The position numbers and the translations under genes were made by a program. The notes beneath the pieces were generated by a model. The model made no database searches and had not been told where the DNA came from. It saw nothing but the letters and a program-made list of their open reading frames with translations. DNA of 64,000 nt. It comes from Promicromonospora sukumoe 327MFSha3.1 (GTDB lineage: Bacteria > Actinomycetota > Actinomycetes > Actinomycetales > Cellulomonadaceae). The stretch is taken from the NCBI RefSeq assembly GCF_000385135.1, contig NZ_ARQM01000010.1, forward strand, positions 558,001 to 622,000, read 5' to 3'. Below, one piece after another: positions 16,853 through 25,240 of the stretch. The first letter of the stretch is position 1. Each line of letters begins with the position of its first letter.

Positions 16853-18675
16853 TCGGGGACCTGCGGGTCTGGGCGCCGCGGGCATCCCGCGTCGACCTGG
16901 TCCTGTCGGCCAGCGGCAGCACGGAGGCGATGGACGCCGACTCCGGGGGCTGGTGGCGCTCCCGCCGTCCGCTGCTGGCCGGGACCGACTACGCCTTCTC
17001 GCTCGACGGCGGCCCGCCGCGCCCTGACCCGCGCAGCCCCTGGCAGCCCGCGGGCGTGCACGGCCCGTCGCGCACCTTCGACGCCGGAGCCTTCCCGTGG
17101 TCCGACGGCGGCTGGGCCGGCCGCGACGTCCGCGGCGCCGTCATCTACGAGCTGCACGTCGGCACGTTCACGCCCGAGGGCACGCTCGACGCCGCCGTCG
17201 GGCGCCTCGACCACCTCGCCGACCTCGGGGTCGACGTCGTCGAGCTGATGCCGGTCGCCGCGTTCGGCGGGCACCACGGCTGGGGGTACGACGGCGTCGC
17301 ACTGTGGGCGGTGCACGAACCGTACGGCGGCCCGGCCGCGCTCCAGCGCTTCGTGGACGCCGCGCACGCGCGCGGGCTCGCCGTGTGCCTCGACGTCGTC
17401 GACAACCACCTGGGGCCGTCGGGGAACTACCTCGCCGAGTTCGGTCCCTACTTCACCGACCAGCACCAGACGCCGTGGGGCGCGGCCGTGAACCTCGACG
17501 GCGACGGCTCCGCCGAGGTGCGCGCGTTCGTCGTCGAGAAGGCGCTGCGGTGGTTCCGGGACTTCCACGTGGATGTGCTGCGGCTCGATGCTGTCCACGC
17601 CCTGGTTGACGACTCGCCGCGGCACGTGCTGGCGGAGCTGTCGGACGCGGTTTCTTTGCTTGCTGCCGATCTGGGGCGGCCGTTGTCGCTGGTGGCCGAG
17701 TCGGACGCCAACGATCCGCGGACCGTGACACCCACTCGTGAGGCGTTCCAGGGACGGGCCGGGTACGGGATGACGGCGCAGTGGGCCGACGACGTCCACC
17801 ACGCCCTGCACACCCTGATCACCGGCGAACGGCAGGGGTACTACGCCGACTTCGGCACTCCGGACACGCTCGCCAAGGCGCTCACCGACGTCTTCGTGCA
17901 CGACGGCGGCTGGTCCACCTTCCGCGGCAAGAACTGGGGCGCGCCCGTGCCCGCCGAGCTGGACCGACGACGCTTCGTCGTCTGCTCCCAGAACCACGAC
18001 CAGGTGGGCAACCGGGCACTCGGCGACCGGCCGTCGCGCGTGCTGACGCCGGGGGCGCTCGCGGTGAGCGCGGCCGTGGTGCTGCTCGGGCCGTTCACGC
18101 CGATGCTGTTCATGGGCGAGGAGTGGGGCGCGACGACGCCGTTCCAGTACTTCTCGGACCATGAGGAGCCGGAGCTCGCGGCGGCGATCTCGCGCGGGCG
18201 GGCGGCGGAGTTCGGCGGGCACGGGTGGGTCGAGCTTTATGGGGCTGGGGTTGTGGTGCCTGATCCGCAGGCTTTGTCGACGTTCGAGGCTTCGCGGTTG
18301 GACTGGGGGGAGGCTTCGGGCGAGGGCGGGGCTCGGATGCTGGAGTTCTATCGGCGGTTGGTGAGGCTGCGGCGCGCGGAGGCGGCTGTGGCCTCGGGGG
18401 ATGCTTCCGGGACGTCCGTGCAGGTCGGGGACGGGGTGGTGGTGATGACGCGTTCGGCTGGTGGCTCTGGTGATTCTGGCTCTGGTGGGCGCGTGGATGT
18501 GGTGCTGGTGCTGGAGGAGGGACCGGTGTCGGTGGTGGTTGAGCGCGACGGCGAGCCGGCGTCGGTAGTGCTCGACTCCGGCGTGATGCTCGGGGGTGAG
18601 GCTGCGGTTGTCGAGAGCGGGTCGGGTCGGACCACGGTGAGGGTGTCGGGGCCGGGGGTCGTGGTGCTGCGGTGA
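16849..18675 (+). CDS. treZ: Malto-oligosyltrehalose trehalohydrolase
   Basis: Releases free trehalose from maltooligosyl-trehalose made by TreY. The 608-residue GH13 enzyme has an N-terminal beta-sandwich domain (WAPRASRVDLVLSASGS), region I DVVDNHLG (182-189), nucleophile Asp247 in DVLRLDAVHAL, acid Glu284 in LVAESDAND and the SQNHDQVGNR region IV. Coupled to treY by a 4-bp ATGA overlap. From about 18230 the codon use relaxes and the last 130 residues are Val/Ser/Gly-rich, a poorly conserved C-terminal domain. The treX debranching gene usual in such operons is not next to it. Confidence 0.95.
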   Translation: MIGDLRVWAPRASRVDLVLSASGSTEAMDADSGGWWRSRRPLLAGTDYAFSLDGGPPRPDPRSPWQPAGVHGPSRTFDAGAFPWSDGGWAGRDVRGAVIYELHVGTFTPEGTLDAAVGRLDHLADLGVDVVELMPVAAFGGHHGWGYDGVALWAVHEPYGGPAALQRFVDAAHARGLAVCLDVVDNHLGPSGNYLAEFGPYFTDQHQTPWGAAVNLDGDGSAEVRAFVVEKALRWFRDFHVDVLRLDAVHALVDDSPRHVLAELSDAVSLLAADLGRPLSLVAESDANDPRTVTPTREAFQGRAGYGMTAQWADDVHHALHTLITGERQGYYADFGTPDTLAKALTDVFVHDGGWSTFRGKNWGAPVPAELDRRRFVVCSQNHDQVGNRALGDRPSRVLTPGALAVSAAVVLLGPFTPMLFMGEEWGATTPFQYFSDHEEPELAAAISRGRAAEFGGHGWVELYGAGVVVPDPQALSTFEASRLDWGEASGEGGARMLEFYRRLVRLRRAEAAVASGDASGTSVQVGDGVVVMTRSAGGSGDSGSGGRVDVVLVLEEGPVSVVVERDGEPASVVLDSGVMLGGEAAVVESGSGRTTVRVSGPGVVVLR

Positions 18676-18682
18676 GTGGGCG

Positions 18683-19405
18683 TTGGCTACGCTCGCTATC
18701 CGTGAGGCACCTTGGACGAACCCGGCGGCACCGAGTGAGCTGCGCGTGAACGACTTCGACCTGCTCCTGGCGGAGTGCTCATGGCTCACCCAACAGAGTG
18801 TTGACCTGGCCGCGCCCAGACAGAATTGGCCCATCGACATCGCGGGCATGCCTGTCATGTCGAGGCTTCTGTCGACGGCGACGGTCACTCCCGTCCGGCT
18901 CGACGGCATCGATCACGAGCTACTTGCCTGGGGGCCGCCGTCGGACCGTCGCGGCTGGTTGTGTCAGCCGCCGACGCACTGTGACGACGCGAATGCTCCG
19001 GAGGTATTGCGGGCGGTGTGGGCTGCCACGGGCGGGATCGTCGAGCACTTCGGTGCGGTGTCTGACGACTGGTGGTGGCTCAACTGCAATGACGTCCTGA
19101 CCCGCGAGGCCGCCGCACATTCGGTGGAGCAGATGCTGGGCGCCTACGAATGGATGTGGGCCGACGAAGGGCTCGAAATTCCGATCAAGGCAGACGACTA
19201 CGTTCCGGTAGCCATTGAGGCGAACGGCAACCTGACCCTCGCGCACCGGCTGACGGGGAAGGTGGTCTGGTTCGCACCGGACCACTCCGCATCCGACGTC
19301 ACGGTGCTGCCGGGCTGCCCGGAGTACTCCCTGTACACGTTCGACGGCGCGACGGACCTGACCTCGTGGATCGAAGCGGGCGCTGCCCAGTGGGCGACGC
19401 CGTGA
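18683..19405 (+). CDS. Hypothetical protein, SUKH/immunity-like appearance
   Basis: A 240-residue soluble, Trp-rich protein. The pattern LLAWGPPSDRRGWLCQPP, then DDWWWLNCNDVL, then the C-terminal VWFAPDHSASDVTVLPGCP and LYTFDGATDLTSWIE recalls SMI1/KNR4 (SUKH)-type immunity proteins, but I cannot confirm membership. The start is uncertain: TTG 18683 has GGTGAG upstream, while GTG 18746 (MNDFDLLLAE) is also possible. It is first of three genes joined by GTGA overlaps. GC content is lower than in treY/treZ, suggesting acquisition. Confidence 0.65.
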   Translation: MATLAIREAPWTNPAAPSELRVNDFDLLLAECSWLTQQSVDLAAPRQNWPIDIAGMPVMSRLLSTATVTPVRLDGIDHELLAWGPPSDRRGWLCQPPTHCDDANAPEVLRAVWAATGGIVEHFGAVSDDWWWLNCNDVLTREAAAHSVEQMLGAYEWMWADEGLEIPIKADDYVPVAIEANGNLTLAHRLTGKVVWFAPDHSASDVTVLPGCPEYSLYTFDGATDLTSWIEAGAAQWATP

Positions 19406-19932
19406 CGTCGCTGAGCGACATTCAGCAGCGGCTCGTCGTGCCCTTCTACCTGCAGATGATGGGCGCGAATGTCGTGGATCTGGAACCTGAGCTGCGTGAC
19501 GAGCTGGTGCAGGTCAGCACAACCGTCACGGTTGCCGAGGTGTGCCAGCTTCTCGATTCGGCGTGGGGGTGGCGGCCCCTGGTGATGGGCACCTGGTTCG
19601 CACTGGCCATGCCTGACGACGAGGTCAAACACGAGCTCGTCACCGCAATGGCATCCTCAGCAGGCGGGCTGACGGCACCACCGCTTGCTGCGGTGAGCGC
19701 TCTCGTTGCTGGTGCCGAGGCGATCGACGCCCTGCAGACCTACGCGGAATGGATTGCGGACCCACTACGCAGGGACGGGTCGTACGAGGTGGTCGCCGCA
19801 GGAATCGTGCACCTCGGTGGCACGCCGCCTGCGTTCGCCTCGTCAGCGTCCACCGCGGTCTTTGAGAGCCTGTATCGCCGCGCAAAAGAACTGCGTCTCG
19901 CGTTCCTCGATGCTCGGAACGGACTGTCGTGA
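19402..19932 (+). CDS. DUF6000-like protein
   Basis: A 176-residue soluble protein. The pattern WRPLVMGTWFALAMPDDEVKHEL followed by SAGGLTAPPLAAVSALVAGAEA fits my memory of the DUF6000 family, whose function is unknown. The GTG start overlaps the upstream stop as GTGA, and its own stop overlaps the next start in the same way, so all three genes are translationally coupled. The short helical-repeat-like sequence is typical of immunity or stand-alone accessory proteins. The family assignment is tentative. Confidence 0.7.
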   Translation: MTSLSDIQQRLVVPFYLQMMGANVVDLEPELRDELVQVSTTVTVAEVCQLLDSAWGWRPLVMGTWFALAMPDDEVKHELVTAMASSAGGLTAPPLAAVSALVAGAEAIDALQTYAEWIADPLRRDGSYEVVAAGIVHLGGTPPAFASSASTAVFESLYRRAKELRLAFLDARNGLS

Positions 19933-20249
19933 CCGACGACGATGGCGAACCGCGATGGGACGGCTTCGGATCGGACGAGGAACGACTGAGCCGGCAGCGG
20001 CAGGGGGTCTTGAACGAACTGACGCGTGAGATCACCGCCGGCCACGAGTTGCACGGTCGGATCGTCCGGGTGGAGGCGTTCTTCACGGCCACCGACGATG
20101 TGATCGTCCGCCTCGAGGACGACACGTTCGCCCTTGTTCATCCGACCTGGATCAGGCGTGCCGAACGGCCCGGCTACCCCGAGACGACGATGCTCGGTTC
20201 AGCGGATGCTGCGAAGGCATTCATGTCCCGGTGGGAGGAGCGGTACTGA
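19929..20249 (+). CDS. Small hypothetical protein
   Basis: A 106-residue soluble protein with an acidic N-terminus (MTDDDGEPRWDGFGSDEE) and a C-terminal beta-rich part (GRIVRVEAFFTATDDVIVRLEDDTFALVHPTWI). No known family recognised. It is last in a three-gene coupled set (GTGA overlap with the previous gene). The size and coupling suggest an immunity-type or accessory protein, without proof. Confidence 0.65.
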   Translation: MTDDDGEPRWDGFGSDEERLSRQRQGVLNELTREITAGHELHGRIVRVEAFFTATDDVIVRLEDDTFALVHPTWIRRAERPGYPETTMLGSADAAKAFMSRWEERY

Positions 20250-20387
20250 GGGCCGGGCGCTCGAGGGCCGGTCGACCCCGGCCGGCGTCGTCGGCTCCTG
20301 ACGGACGCGCTGGCGCCTCGCCTCTCGGGTCCGAGCGAAATGTGACAACCTGACCTGCCGAACGGCACGGACCACGGGGGAGACCTG

Positions 20388-21668
20388 ATGCGATCACCAA
20401 TTCTCGATTACCTCGACACCATCATCGAGCAGACGGCGCACATCGAATCCGGCGCTCTGGCGGACTACATCCCGGAGCTGGCGGCGGCCGACCCCGATCG
20501 GGTGGCGGTCGCGCTGTGCACGGTGAACGGGACCGTCTACGCCAGCGGCGACACCGACCACGAGTTCAGCATCCAGTCGATGTCCAAGCCGTTCGCGTAC
20601 GCGCAGGCGATCGAGGACCGCGGGCTGAAGACCGTGCTCAGGCACATCGGCGTCGAGCCGAGTGGTGAAGCCTTCAACGAGCTCTCCCTGGACCCGCAGA
20701 CCGGCAAGCCGCGCAACCCGATGATCAACGCGGGCGCCATCACCACCCACGCCCTCCTCAAGGATGACGAGGAGTCGGCGGTGAACCGCATGCTCGGCCT
20801 GTTCTCGCGGCTCGCAGAGCGGCCGATCAAGGTGGACGAGGCGGTCGCCGCCTCGGAACTGGCTACCGGGGACCGCAACCTCGGCCTCGCCTATCTGCTG
20901 CACTCCTCGGGCGCGCTGCGCCAGGAGCCCCGCACGGCGGTCACCGGCTACATCCGGCAGTGCGCGGCGTCGGTCACCGTGCGCGACCTCGCCCTGATGG
21001 CCGCGACGCTGGCCAACGGCGGCGTCCAGCCCAACACCGGCGAGCGGCTGTTCAGCCGGACCGGCACCCGGCACCTGCTCAGCGTGATGGCCTCGTGCGG
21101 CATGTACGACGCCGCCGGCGACTGGCTCACCACGGTCGGCATCCCGGCCAAGAGCGGGGTGGCCGGCGGCATCATCGGCGTGCTGCCCGGGCAGATCGGC
21201 GTTGCCGTCTTCTCCCCGCGCCTGGACCCGCACGGCAATAGCGCCCGCGGCGTCGAGATGATGCAGCTGCTCTCCGACGACCTGGGGCTGCACCTCATGG
21301 AGGCGAGCCGGCCCGCCCGATCGTCGCTACGTGAGACGCGCGAGGTGACGATCGAGAGGCAGCCGGCCACGGTCTACGTGCTGCAGGGCGACCTGGTGCT
21401 GAGCAGCATCGAGTCGCTGGTGAGGGTGCTCATCGAGGACCCGCCCGCGACAGAGCTCGTGGTGTTCGACCTGAGCCGCGTGGACGAGGTGCTGCCCGTG
21501 GCGCGCCGCACGGCGTCGGAGACGGCGACGAAGCTGATCGACGACGGGCACCGGATCGCGCTGGTCGATCCCGAGGAGACGGTCGTCGGTTTCTCGGACA
21601 GCCAGGGGCGGGCCGTCGAGTGGTGGAGCGTGGAGCGGCTGGAGAAGGGGACTGCGGGCGGGGCGTGA
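20388..21668 (+). CDS. glsA: Glutaminase A with C-terminal STAS domain
   Basis: Hydrolyses glutamine to glutamate and ammonia; serine-dependent beta-lactamase-like fold, cytoplasmic. The catalytic S-x-x-K is Ser64-Lys67 in IQSMSKPFAYA, and the family motifs RNPMINAGAI and KSGVAGGIIGVLPGQIG are present. Residues about 325-415 form an added STAS (anti-sigma antagonist-like) domain, ATVYVLQGDLVLSSIESLVR to DDGHRIALVDPEE, making 426 residues against about 310 for the enzyme alone. Glutaminases with this extension are known in actinobacteria. GGGGGAG precedes the ATG. It is monocistronic. Confidence 0.93.
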   Translation: MRSPILDYLDTIIEQTAHIESGALADYIPELAAADPDRVAVALCTVNGTVYASGDTDHEFSIQSMSKPFAYAQAIEDRGLKTVLRHIGVEPSGEAFNELSLDPQTGKPRNPMINAGAITTHALLKDDEESAVNRMLGLFSRLAERPIKVDEAVAASELATGDRNLGLAYLLHSSGALRQEPRTAVTGYIRQCAASVTVRDLALMAATLANGGVQPNTGERLFSRTGTRHLLSVMASCGMYDAAGDWLTTVGIPAKSGVAGGIIGVLPGQIGVAVFSPRLDPHGNSARGVEMMQLLSDDLGLHLMEASRPARSSLRETREVTIERQPATVYVLQGDLVLSSIESLVRVLIEDPPATELVVFDLSRVDEVLPVARRTASETATKLIDDGHRIALVDPEETVVGFSDSQGRAVEWWSVERLEKGTAGGA

Positions 21669-21728
21669 TCGCTCGGCCGGGGCGGAAGAGCCTGCCGAGC
21701 GCGGATCTGTCTGCGCCCGCGAACCCGC

Positions 21729-21734
21729 TACCGT
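21729..21734 (+). promoter_or_regulatory. Leaderless -10 box TACCGT for the 21741 gene
   Basis: TACCGT, then GCCCAC (6 nt), then GTG at 21741. No ribosome site is present. Confidence 0.5.
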
Positions 21735-21740
21735 GCCCAC

Positions 21741-22733
21741 GTGCGTTGGTACCCCTGGACTGACGGCGACCGCATCGCCCTCGCAGATCTTGCCCTGACC
21801 CCCGCCGACGGCAGCCCCCTCGCCGAACACGCGGCCTTCCCGCTGCCCGCAGAGCACCGCGGCCAGGACACCGTGGACGACGTCGTGGCCACGGATGACG
21901 GCGAGGTCGTCTACGCGGCGCGAGACGTCGTCGTCCGGCTGGACGCCACTGGTGTGGCCGTCTGGTCCCACGACCTCGGCAACAGCGGACCTCAGCGCGG
22001 CTTCGCCTGTTCGGGCCTGGTCCTCAGCCACGACGGCGCTCTCACCTGGGTCTACGCCGCCGATGCCATGGCCGACCGCGGCGATGACGACCGGCTCCTG
22101 GCCCTGGACTCGCGGACCGGGCTGCTGCTCGGGTCGGCGGCCCTGGACTCGGTCGGGCACGGCGCCGAGCTGTTGGCCCATGCGGACGGGAGCCTGCTCG
22201 TCGGCGTCGCGCAGGGCCAGGACGGCGGGATCCTTTACCTTGCGCGGTTCGACGACGGTGCGCTCACCGTCCTGGAGCTGACCGGGATGCTCGACGGCGA
22301 CCGCGTGCCTTGCGCGTTCTCGCCCGACGGCACGCGGCTGCTGACCTGCGAGTACGCCGGGCCGGACGACGTCGCGGTGCACTCCTGGCCCGACGGCGCC
22401 GTGGTCGCCTCGTTCGCGGTCGAGGACCTTGCGCCCGACCAGCTTCCAGGCGAGGAACCGCTGTTGGAGTACGGGGCGGGGTTCCTCGGGGACGACCAGG
22501 TGTTCGTGATGGTCAAGGGCGACGACGAGACGGAGGTCGACTTCGTCGAATGGGCGGTGCCGGTGGTGATCGACCTCGTGTCCGGGACAGCGCGGGCCGT
22601 CGGGGAACCAGCGCCGTCGCCCCGCGACGAGCCGGTCGCCCTTGGTGACGGCACCTGGATCGCCGTCGACCCGCGGCCGGACAGGAGTGGGCCGGCCTCG
22701 GTTCGTCGCCGGTTCCGGCTCTCGCCGGCATAG
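21741..22733 (+). CDS. Beta-propeller-like hypothetical protein
   Basis: A 330-residue soluble protein with repeated beta-strand modules of the kind DGEVVYAARDVVVRLDATGVAVW, DRLLALDSRTGLLLGS and CAFSPDGTRLLTCEYAGPDDVAVHSWPDG, consistent with a WD40/YVTN-type propeller. No signal peptide or catalytic motif. GTG 21741 is supported by the leaderless promoter spacing. It converges on the hydrolase at 22813 across a GC-rich hairpin. Function unknown. Confidence 0.75.
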   Translation: MRWYPWTDGDRIALADLALTPADGSPLAEHAAFPLPAEHRGQDTVDDVVATDDGEVVYAARDVVVRLDATGVAVWSHDLGNSGPQRGFACSGLVLSHDGALTWVYAADAMADRGDDDRLLALDSRTGLLLGSAALDSVGHGAELLAHADGSLLVGVAQGQDGGILYLARFDDGALTVLELTGMLDGDRVPCAFSPDGTRLLTCEYAGPDDVAVHSWPDGAVVASFAVEDLAPDQLPGEEPLLEYGAGFLGDDQVFVMVKGDDETEVDFVEWAVPVVIDLVSGTARAVGEPAPSPRDEPVALGDGTWIAVDPRPDRSGPASVRRRFRLSPA

Positions 22734-22739
22734 CGCCGC

Positions 22740-22780
22740 GACGGCGGGACGGCGCCAACATCGCGCGCCGCCCCGCCGTC
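22740..22780. terminator. GC-rich hairpin between convergent genes
   Basis: Arms GACGGCGGGACGGCGC (22740-22755) and GCGCCGCCCCGCCGTC (22765-22780) pair with one mismatch around a 9-base loop. It lies 7 bp after the stop of the 21741 gene and 33 bp from the stop of the convergent hydrolase. Confidence 0.75.
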
Positions 22781-22812
22781 GTCCGACACTCCGAACCGAG
22801 CCGGACGCTAGG

Positions 22813-24459
22813 TCACTCGCCCGCGCCCGCCTGCGCCGGCACCCGCGTCGTCCCCGCCGGCACCGCCTCGCAGACCGTCCCCTCGGCGGGCAGCACGCCG
22901 TTGATCAGCGCGGCATCCACTGCGTCGTCGATGCACGGCCCGCTCGTCCGGTAGGAGGTGTGGCCGACGTCCGTCCGGGTGAGCAGGACGGCGTCCTCCA
23001 GGCGCTCGGTCACGGCCTGCGCCCAGTGGTACGGCGACACGTTGTCGACCTCGCCGCCGACCACCAGGATCGGCGGGGCACCGGCGCCCGTGAGCTCGTC
23101 GGTGAACCGGTCCTTGTTCGCGGCCGGCCAGAACGCGCAGTTCAGCGCGCTGTACGCGGCCCGGCTGCCGAGGCGCTCGCCGCGGGCGTCGATCTCGCGG
23201 GCGGCGGCGCGGTGGTCGCCGAGGTTGCGCAGGGCGGGCCAGTCGGCGCAGCGGACGGCGGTGTGGGGCTCCTGCAGCGTGGCGAACGGGCCGCCGAACG
23301 GCGCGACCGTCAGGTTCACGACCATGAAGTGGAGGAAGGCGCCGTTGCCCTGCTGCGCGGCGAGCAGACCGGCGGTGAGCTGCGGCCAGAGGGTACGAAC
23401 GCCTGCCGCAGCCCTCACGCCCTCCAGCGCCATGGCGCCGTCGAGCGTCCCGCCAGGGGTGAGGCCCTCGATCGGCGGGACCTGCAGGGGCTCCCGCTCC
23501 AGGTCGGCGATCAGGGCGTCGAACGCGGCCTCCGGGTCGCCGTCGCCGAACGGGCAGGCCTCGACGCCCTCGGCGCGGCACGTCTCGAACCACAGGTCGA
23601 GCGTCTCCTCGTTGGACCGGGAGACGTCGTCGAGCAGCTGGAGCGGGTCGTTCTGCCACAGGTCGGTGTCGACGGGGGCGTCGATCACCATCTGGCGCAC
23701 GCGCTCGGGGAACAGCGTGGCGTACATCGGGCCGACCACGGTGCCGTACGAGGCGCCGTAGAAGGTGATCTGCTCCTCGCCGATCGCGGCGCGTACCTGG
23801 TCCAGGTCGCGGGCGACGTTGTCGGTGGACAGGCTCGCCAGGAACGCACGGTCCTGGTGCGTGGCGCAGCCCTTCGTGAAGGTGCGAGCGTCCTTGACCA
23901 GCTGCCTGAACGACTTCCCGCCCGGGATGGTCGGATCGCGGTCCTCGGCCGCCTGCTCGGCGCGCTGCTCGTCGGTGAGGCAGCGGACGGCGTCCGACTC
24001 CCCGACGCCGCGCGGGTCCATGCCGACGACGTCGAAGCGCGCCACGACGTCGGGCGAGAACGGGCTGGTCTCACTCTTGGGGTCGATCGACCGGACCATG
24101 TCGGACGCCGGAACGCCCGGGCCGCCCGGGTTGATGAACAGGCTGCCGATGCGGTTGTCCGGGTCCGTGGCGCGGTGCCGGACGACGGAGAGCGGGATCT
24201 GCTCGCCGTCCGGGTCGCTGTACTCCAGCGGGACCTCGACGGTGGCGCAGTCCAGGCCCGGGCCGCACTCGGTCCAGTCGATCGGGTCGGGGGTCGGAGC
24301 CTGTGCGGTCGGGCCGGGCGCGGCGTCGTTCGCCGACGCCGTCAGCGCCGCACCGGAACCGCCGGCGCACCCGGTCGCGGCCAGCGAGACGGCGGCGAGC
24401 ACCGCGGCGATCCGCAGCACTACGTGCGATGAGCGGGTTGGTCGTGTGGGTGAAGGCAT
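22813..24459 (-). CDS. TAP-like alpha/beta-hydrolase lipoprotein
   Basis: Probable exported tripeptidyl aminopeptidase-type hydrolase of the SlpD/SlpE (TAP-like) family. The 548-residue precursor has a basic N-terminus, a hydrophobic stretch and lipobox LAATGC with Cys31 as the lipidated residue, then an Ala/Pro/Thr linker. The fold elements are the oxyanion loop INPGGPG (109-115), the nucleophile elbow GASYGT (Ser237), the acid region GGEVDNVSPY and the TDVGHTSY histidine, followed by the TAP C-terminal domain. The ATG at 24459 is supported by TAGGGT 7 nt upstream. Substrate unproven. Confidence 0.9.
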   Translation of the reverse strand: MPSPTRPTRSSHVVLRIAAVLAAVSLAATGCAGGSGAALTASANDAAPGPTAQAPTPDPIDWTECGPGLDCATVEVPLEYSDPDGEQIPLSVVRHRATDPDNRIGSLFINPGGPGVPASDMVRSIDPKSETSPFSPDVVARFDVVGMDPRGVGESDAVRCLTDEQRAEQAAEDRDPTIPGGKSFRQLVKDARTFTKGCATHQDRAFLASLSTDNVARDLDQVRAAIGEEQITFYGASYGTVVGPMYATLFPERVRQMVIDAPVDTDLWQNDPLQLLDDVSRSNEETLDLWFETCRAEGVEACPFGDGDPEAAFDALIADLEREPLQVPPIEGLTPGGTLDGAMALEGVRAAAGVRTLWPQLTAGLLAAQQGNGAFLHFMVVNLTVAPFGGPFATLQEPHTAVRCADWPALRNLGDHRAAAREIDARGERLGSRAAYSALNCAFWPAANKDRFTDELTGAGAPPILVVGGEVDNVSPYHWAQAVTERLEDAVLLTRTDVGHTSYRTSGPCIDDAVDAALINGVLPAEGTVCEAVPAGTTRVPAQAGAGE

Positions 24460-24466
24460 GCGATCG

Positions 24467-24472
24467 ACCCTA
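24467..24472 (-). promoter_or_regulatory. Leaderless -10 box TAGGGT for the TAP-like gene
   Basis: On the minus strand TAGGGT is followed by CGATCGC (7 nt) and ATG at 24459, with no ribosome site. Confidence 0.5.
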
Positions 24473-24541
24473 GAAATCTCATCCGCTCCCCGCATCGGCC
24501 GATGGGTCCGGACCCGCCGACCAGAAGTCGGAGCCTGCCCG

Positions 24542-25240
24542 CTACTCCGGGTCGGCAGGCGAGCCGAGCCCCGCCTCCTGCACCAGCAGCGCCACCTGCA
24601 CCCGGTTGTTCAGACCCAGCTTGGTGAGGATCGACGACACGTGCGTCTTCACCGTGGTCAGGCCCAGGAAGAATCGCGCCGCGATCTCCGCGTTGGACCT
24701 CCCGGCCCCGATCTCGATCGCGACCTCCCGCTCCCGCTCCCCGAGGACGTCGAGGCGCTCGCGAGCCTTGGCCCGGCGTCCGTCCTGGTCCGACTCGGCG
24801 ACCTTGGTGATGAGCCGCCGAGTCACCTCGGGGGAGAGCACGGGGCGACCCTGGGCCGCGTGCCGGACGGCGACGACGAGCTCGTCGGGCGGGGTGTCCT
24901 TGAGCAGGAACCCGGCGGCGCCGGCGCGGAGCGCGCGCAGCACGTGGGCGTCGGCGTCGAACGTGGTGAGCACCATGACCTGCGGCGCGGGGGAGTCCTT
25001 GCGCAGGATCTCGGTCGCGGTGAGCCCGTCCGTGCCGGGCATCCGGATGTCCATGAGCACGACGTCGGGGTGGTGACGTCGGGCCAGCTCGATCGCCTCG
25101 GCGCCGTCACCGGCCTCCGCGACCACGGTGAGGTCGGGGGCGCCGTCGAGCATCATCTTGAGGCCGAAGCGGACCATGGCGTCGTCGTCGGCGATGAGGA
25201 CGTTGATGGCCGGGTCTGCGCCGGGCGTGGGATCACTCAC
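24542..25240 (-). CDS. NarL/LuxR-type response regulator
   Basis: A 232-residue response regulator paired with the adjacent sensor kinase. The receiver has the acidic pair in IADDD (residues 16-20), phosphoacceptor Asp64 in VVLMDIRMPG, Thr in VLTTFDAD and Lys in LLKDTPPDE. The C-terminal LuxR helix-turn-helix (about 165-225) includes GRSNAEIAARFFLGLTTVKT. The GTG start overlaps the kinase stop as GTGA, so the pair is cotranscribed and coupled. The signal and targets are not evident from the surroundings. Confidence 0.94.
   Translation of the reverse strand: MSDPTPGADPAINVLIADDDAMVRFGLKMMLDGAPDLTVVAEAGDGAEAIELARRHHPDVVLMDIRMPGTDGLTATEILRKDSPAPQVMVLTTFDADAHVLRALRAGAAGFLLKDTPPDELVVAVRHAAQGRPVLSPEVTRRLITKVAESDQDGRRAKARERLDVLGEREREVAIEIGAGRSNAEIAARFFLGLTTVKTHVSSILTKLGLNNRVQVALLVQEAGLGSPADPE

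Noticed and set aside
12923-16885. Very long minus-strand open frame (about 1320 codons) opposite treY
   Set aside because: It is antisense to treY and an adjoining gene, is dominated by Arg/Pro/Gly/Ala and carries no motif. Such frames are common by-products of high GC.
14330-18675. A complete treXYZ operon
   Set aside because: No glycogen debranching gene (treX) with the appropriate motifs is found on either side.
22642-24432. Plus-strand frame opposite the TAP-like hydrolase
   Set aside because: The minus-strand frame has a lipobox and full catalytic triad; the plus frame has neither family features nor a usable start.
24459-24495. Upstream start of the TAP-like gene (MRGADEISR)
   Set aside because: It would place residues before the signal peptide and overlaps the TAGGGT box; ATG 24459 gives a proper lipoprotein signal.
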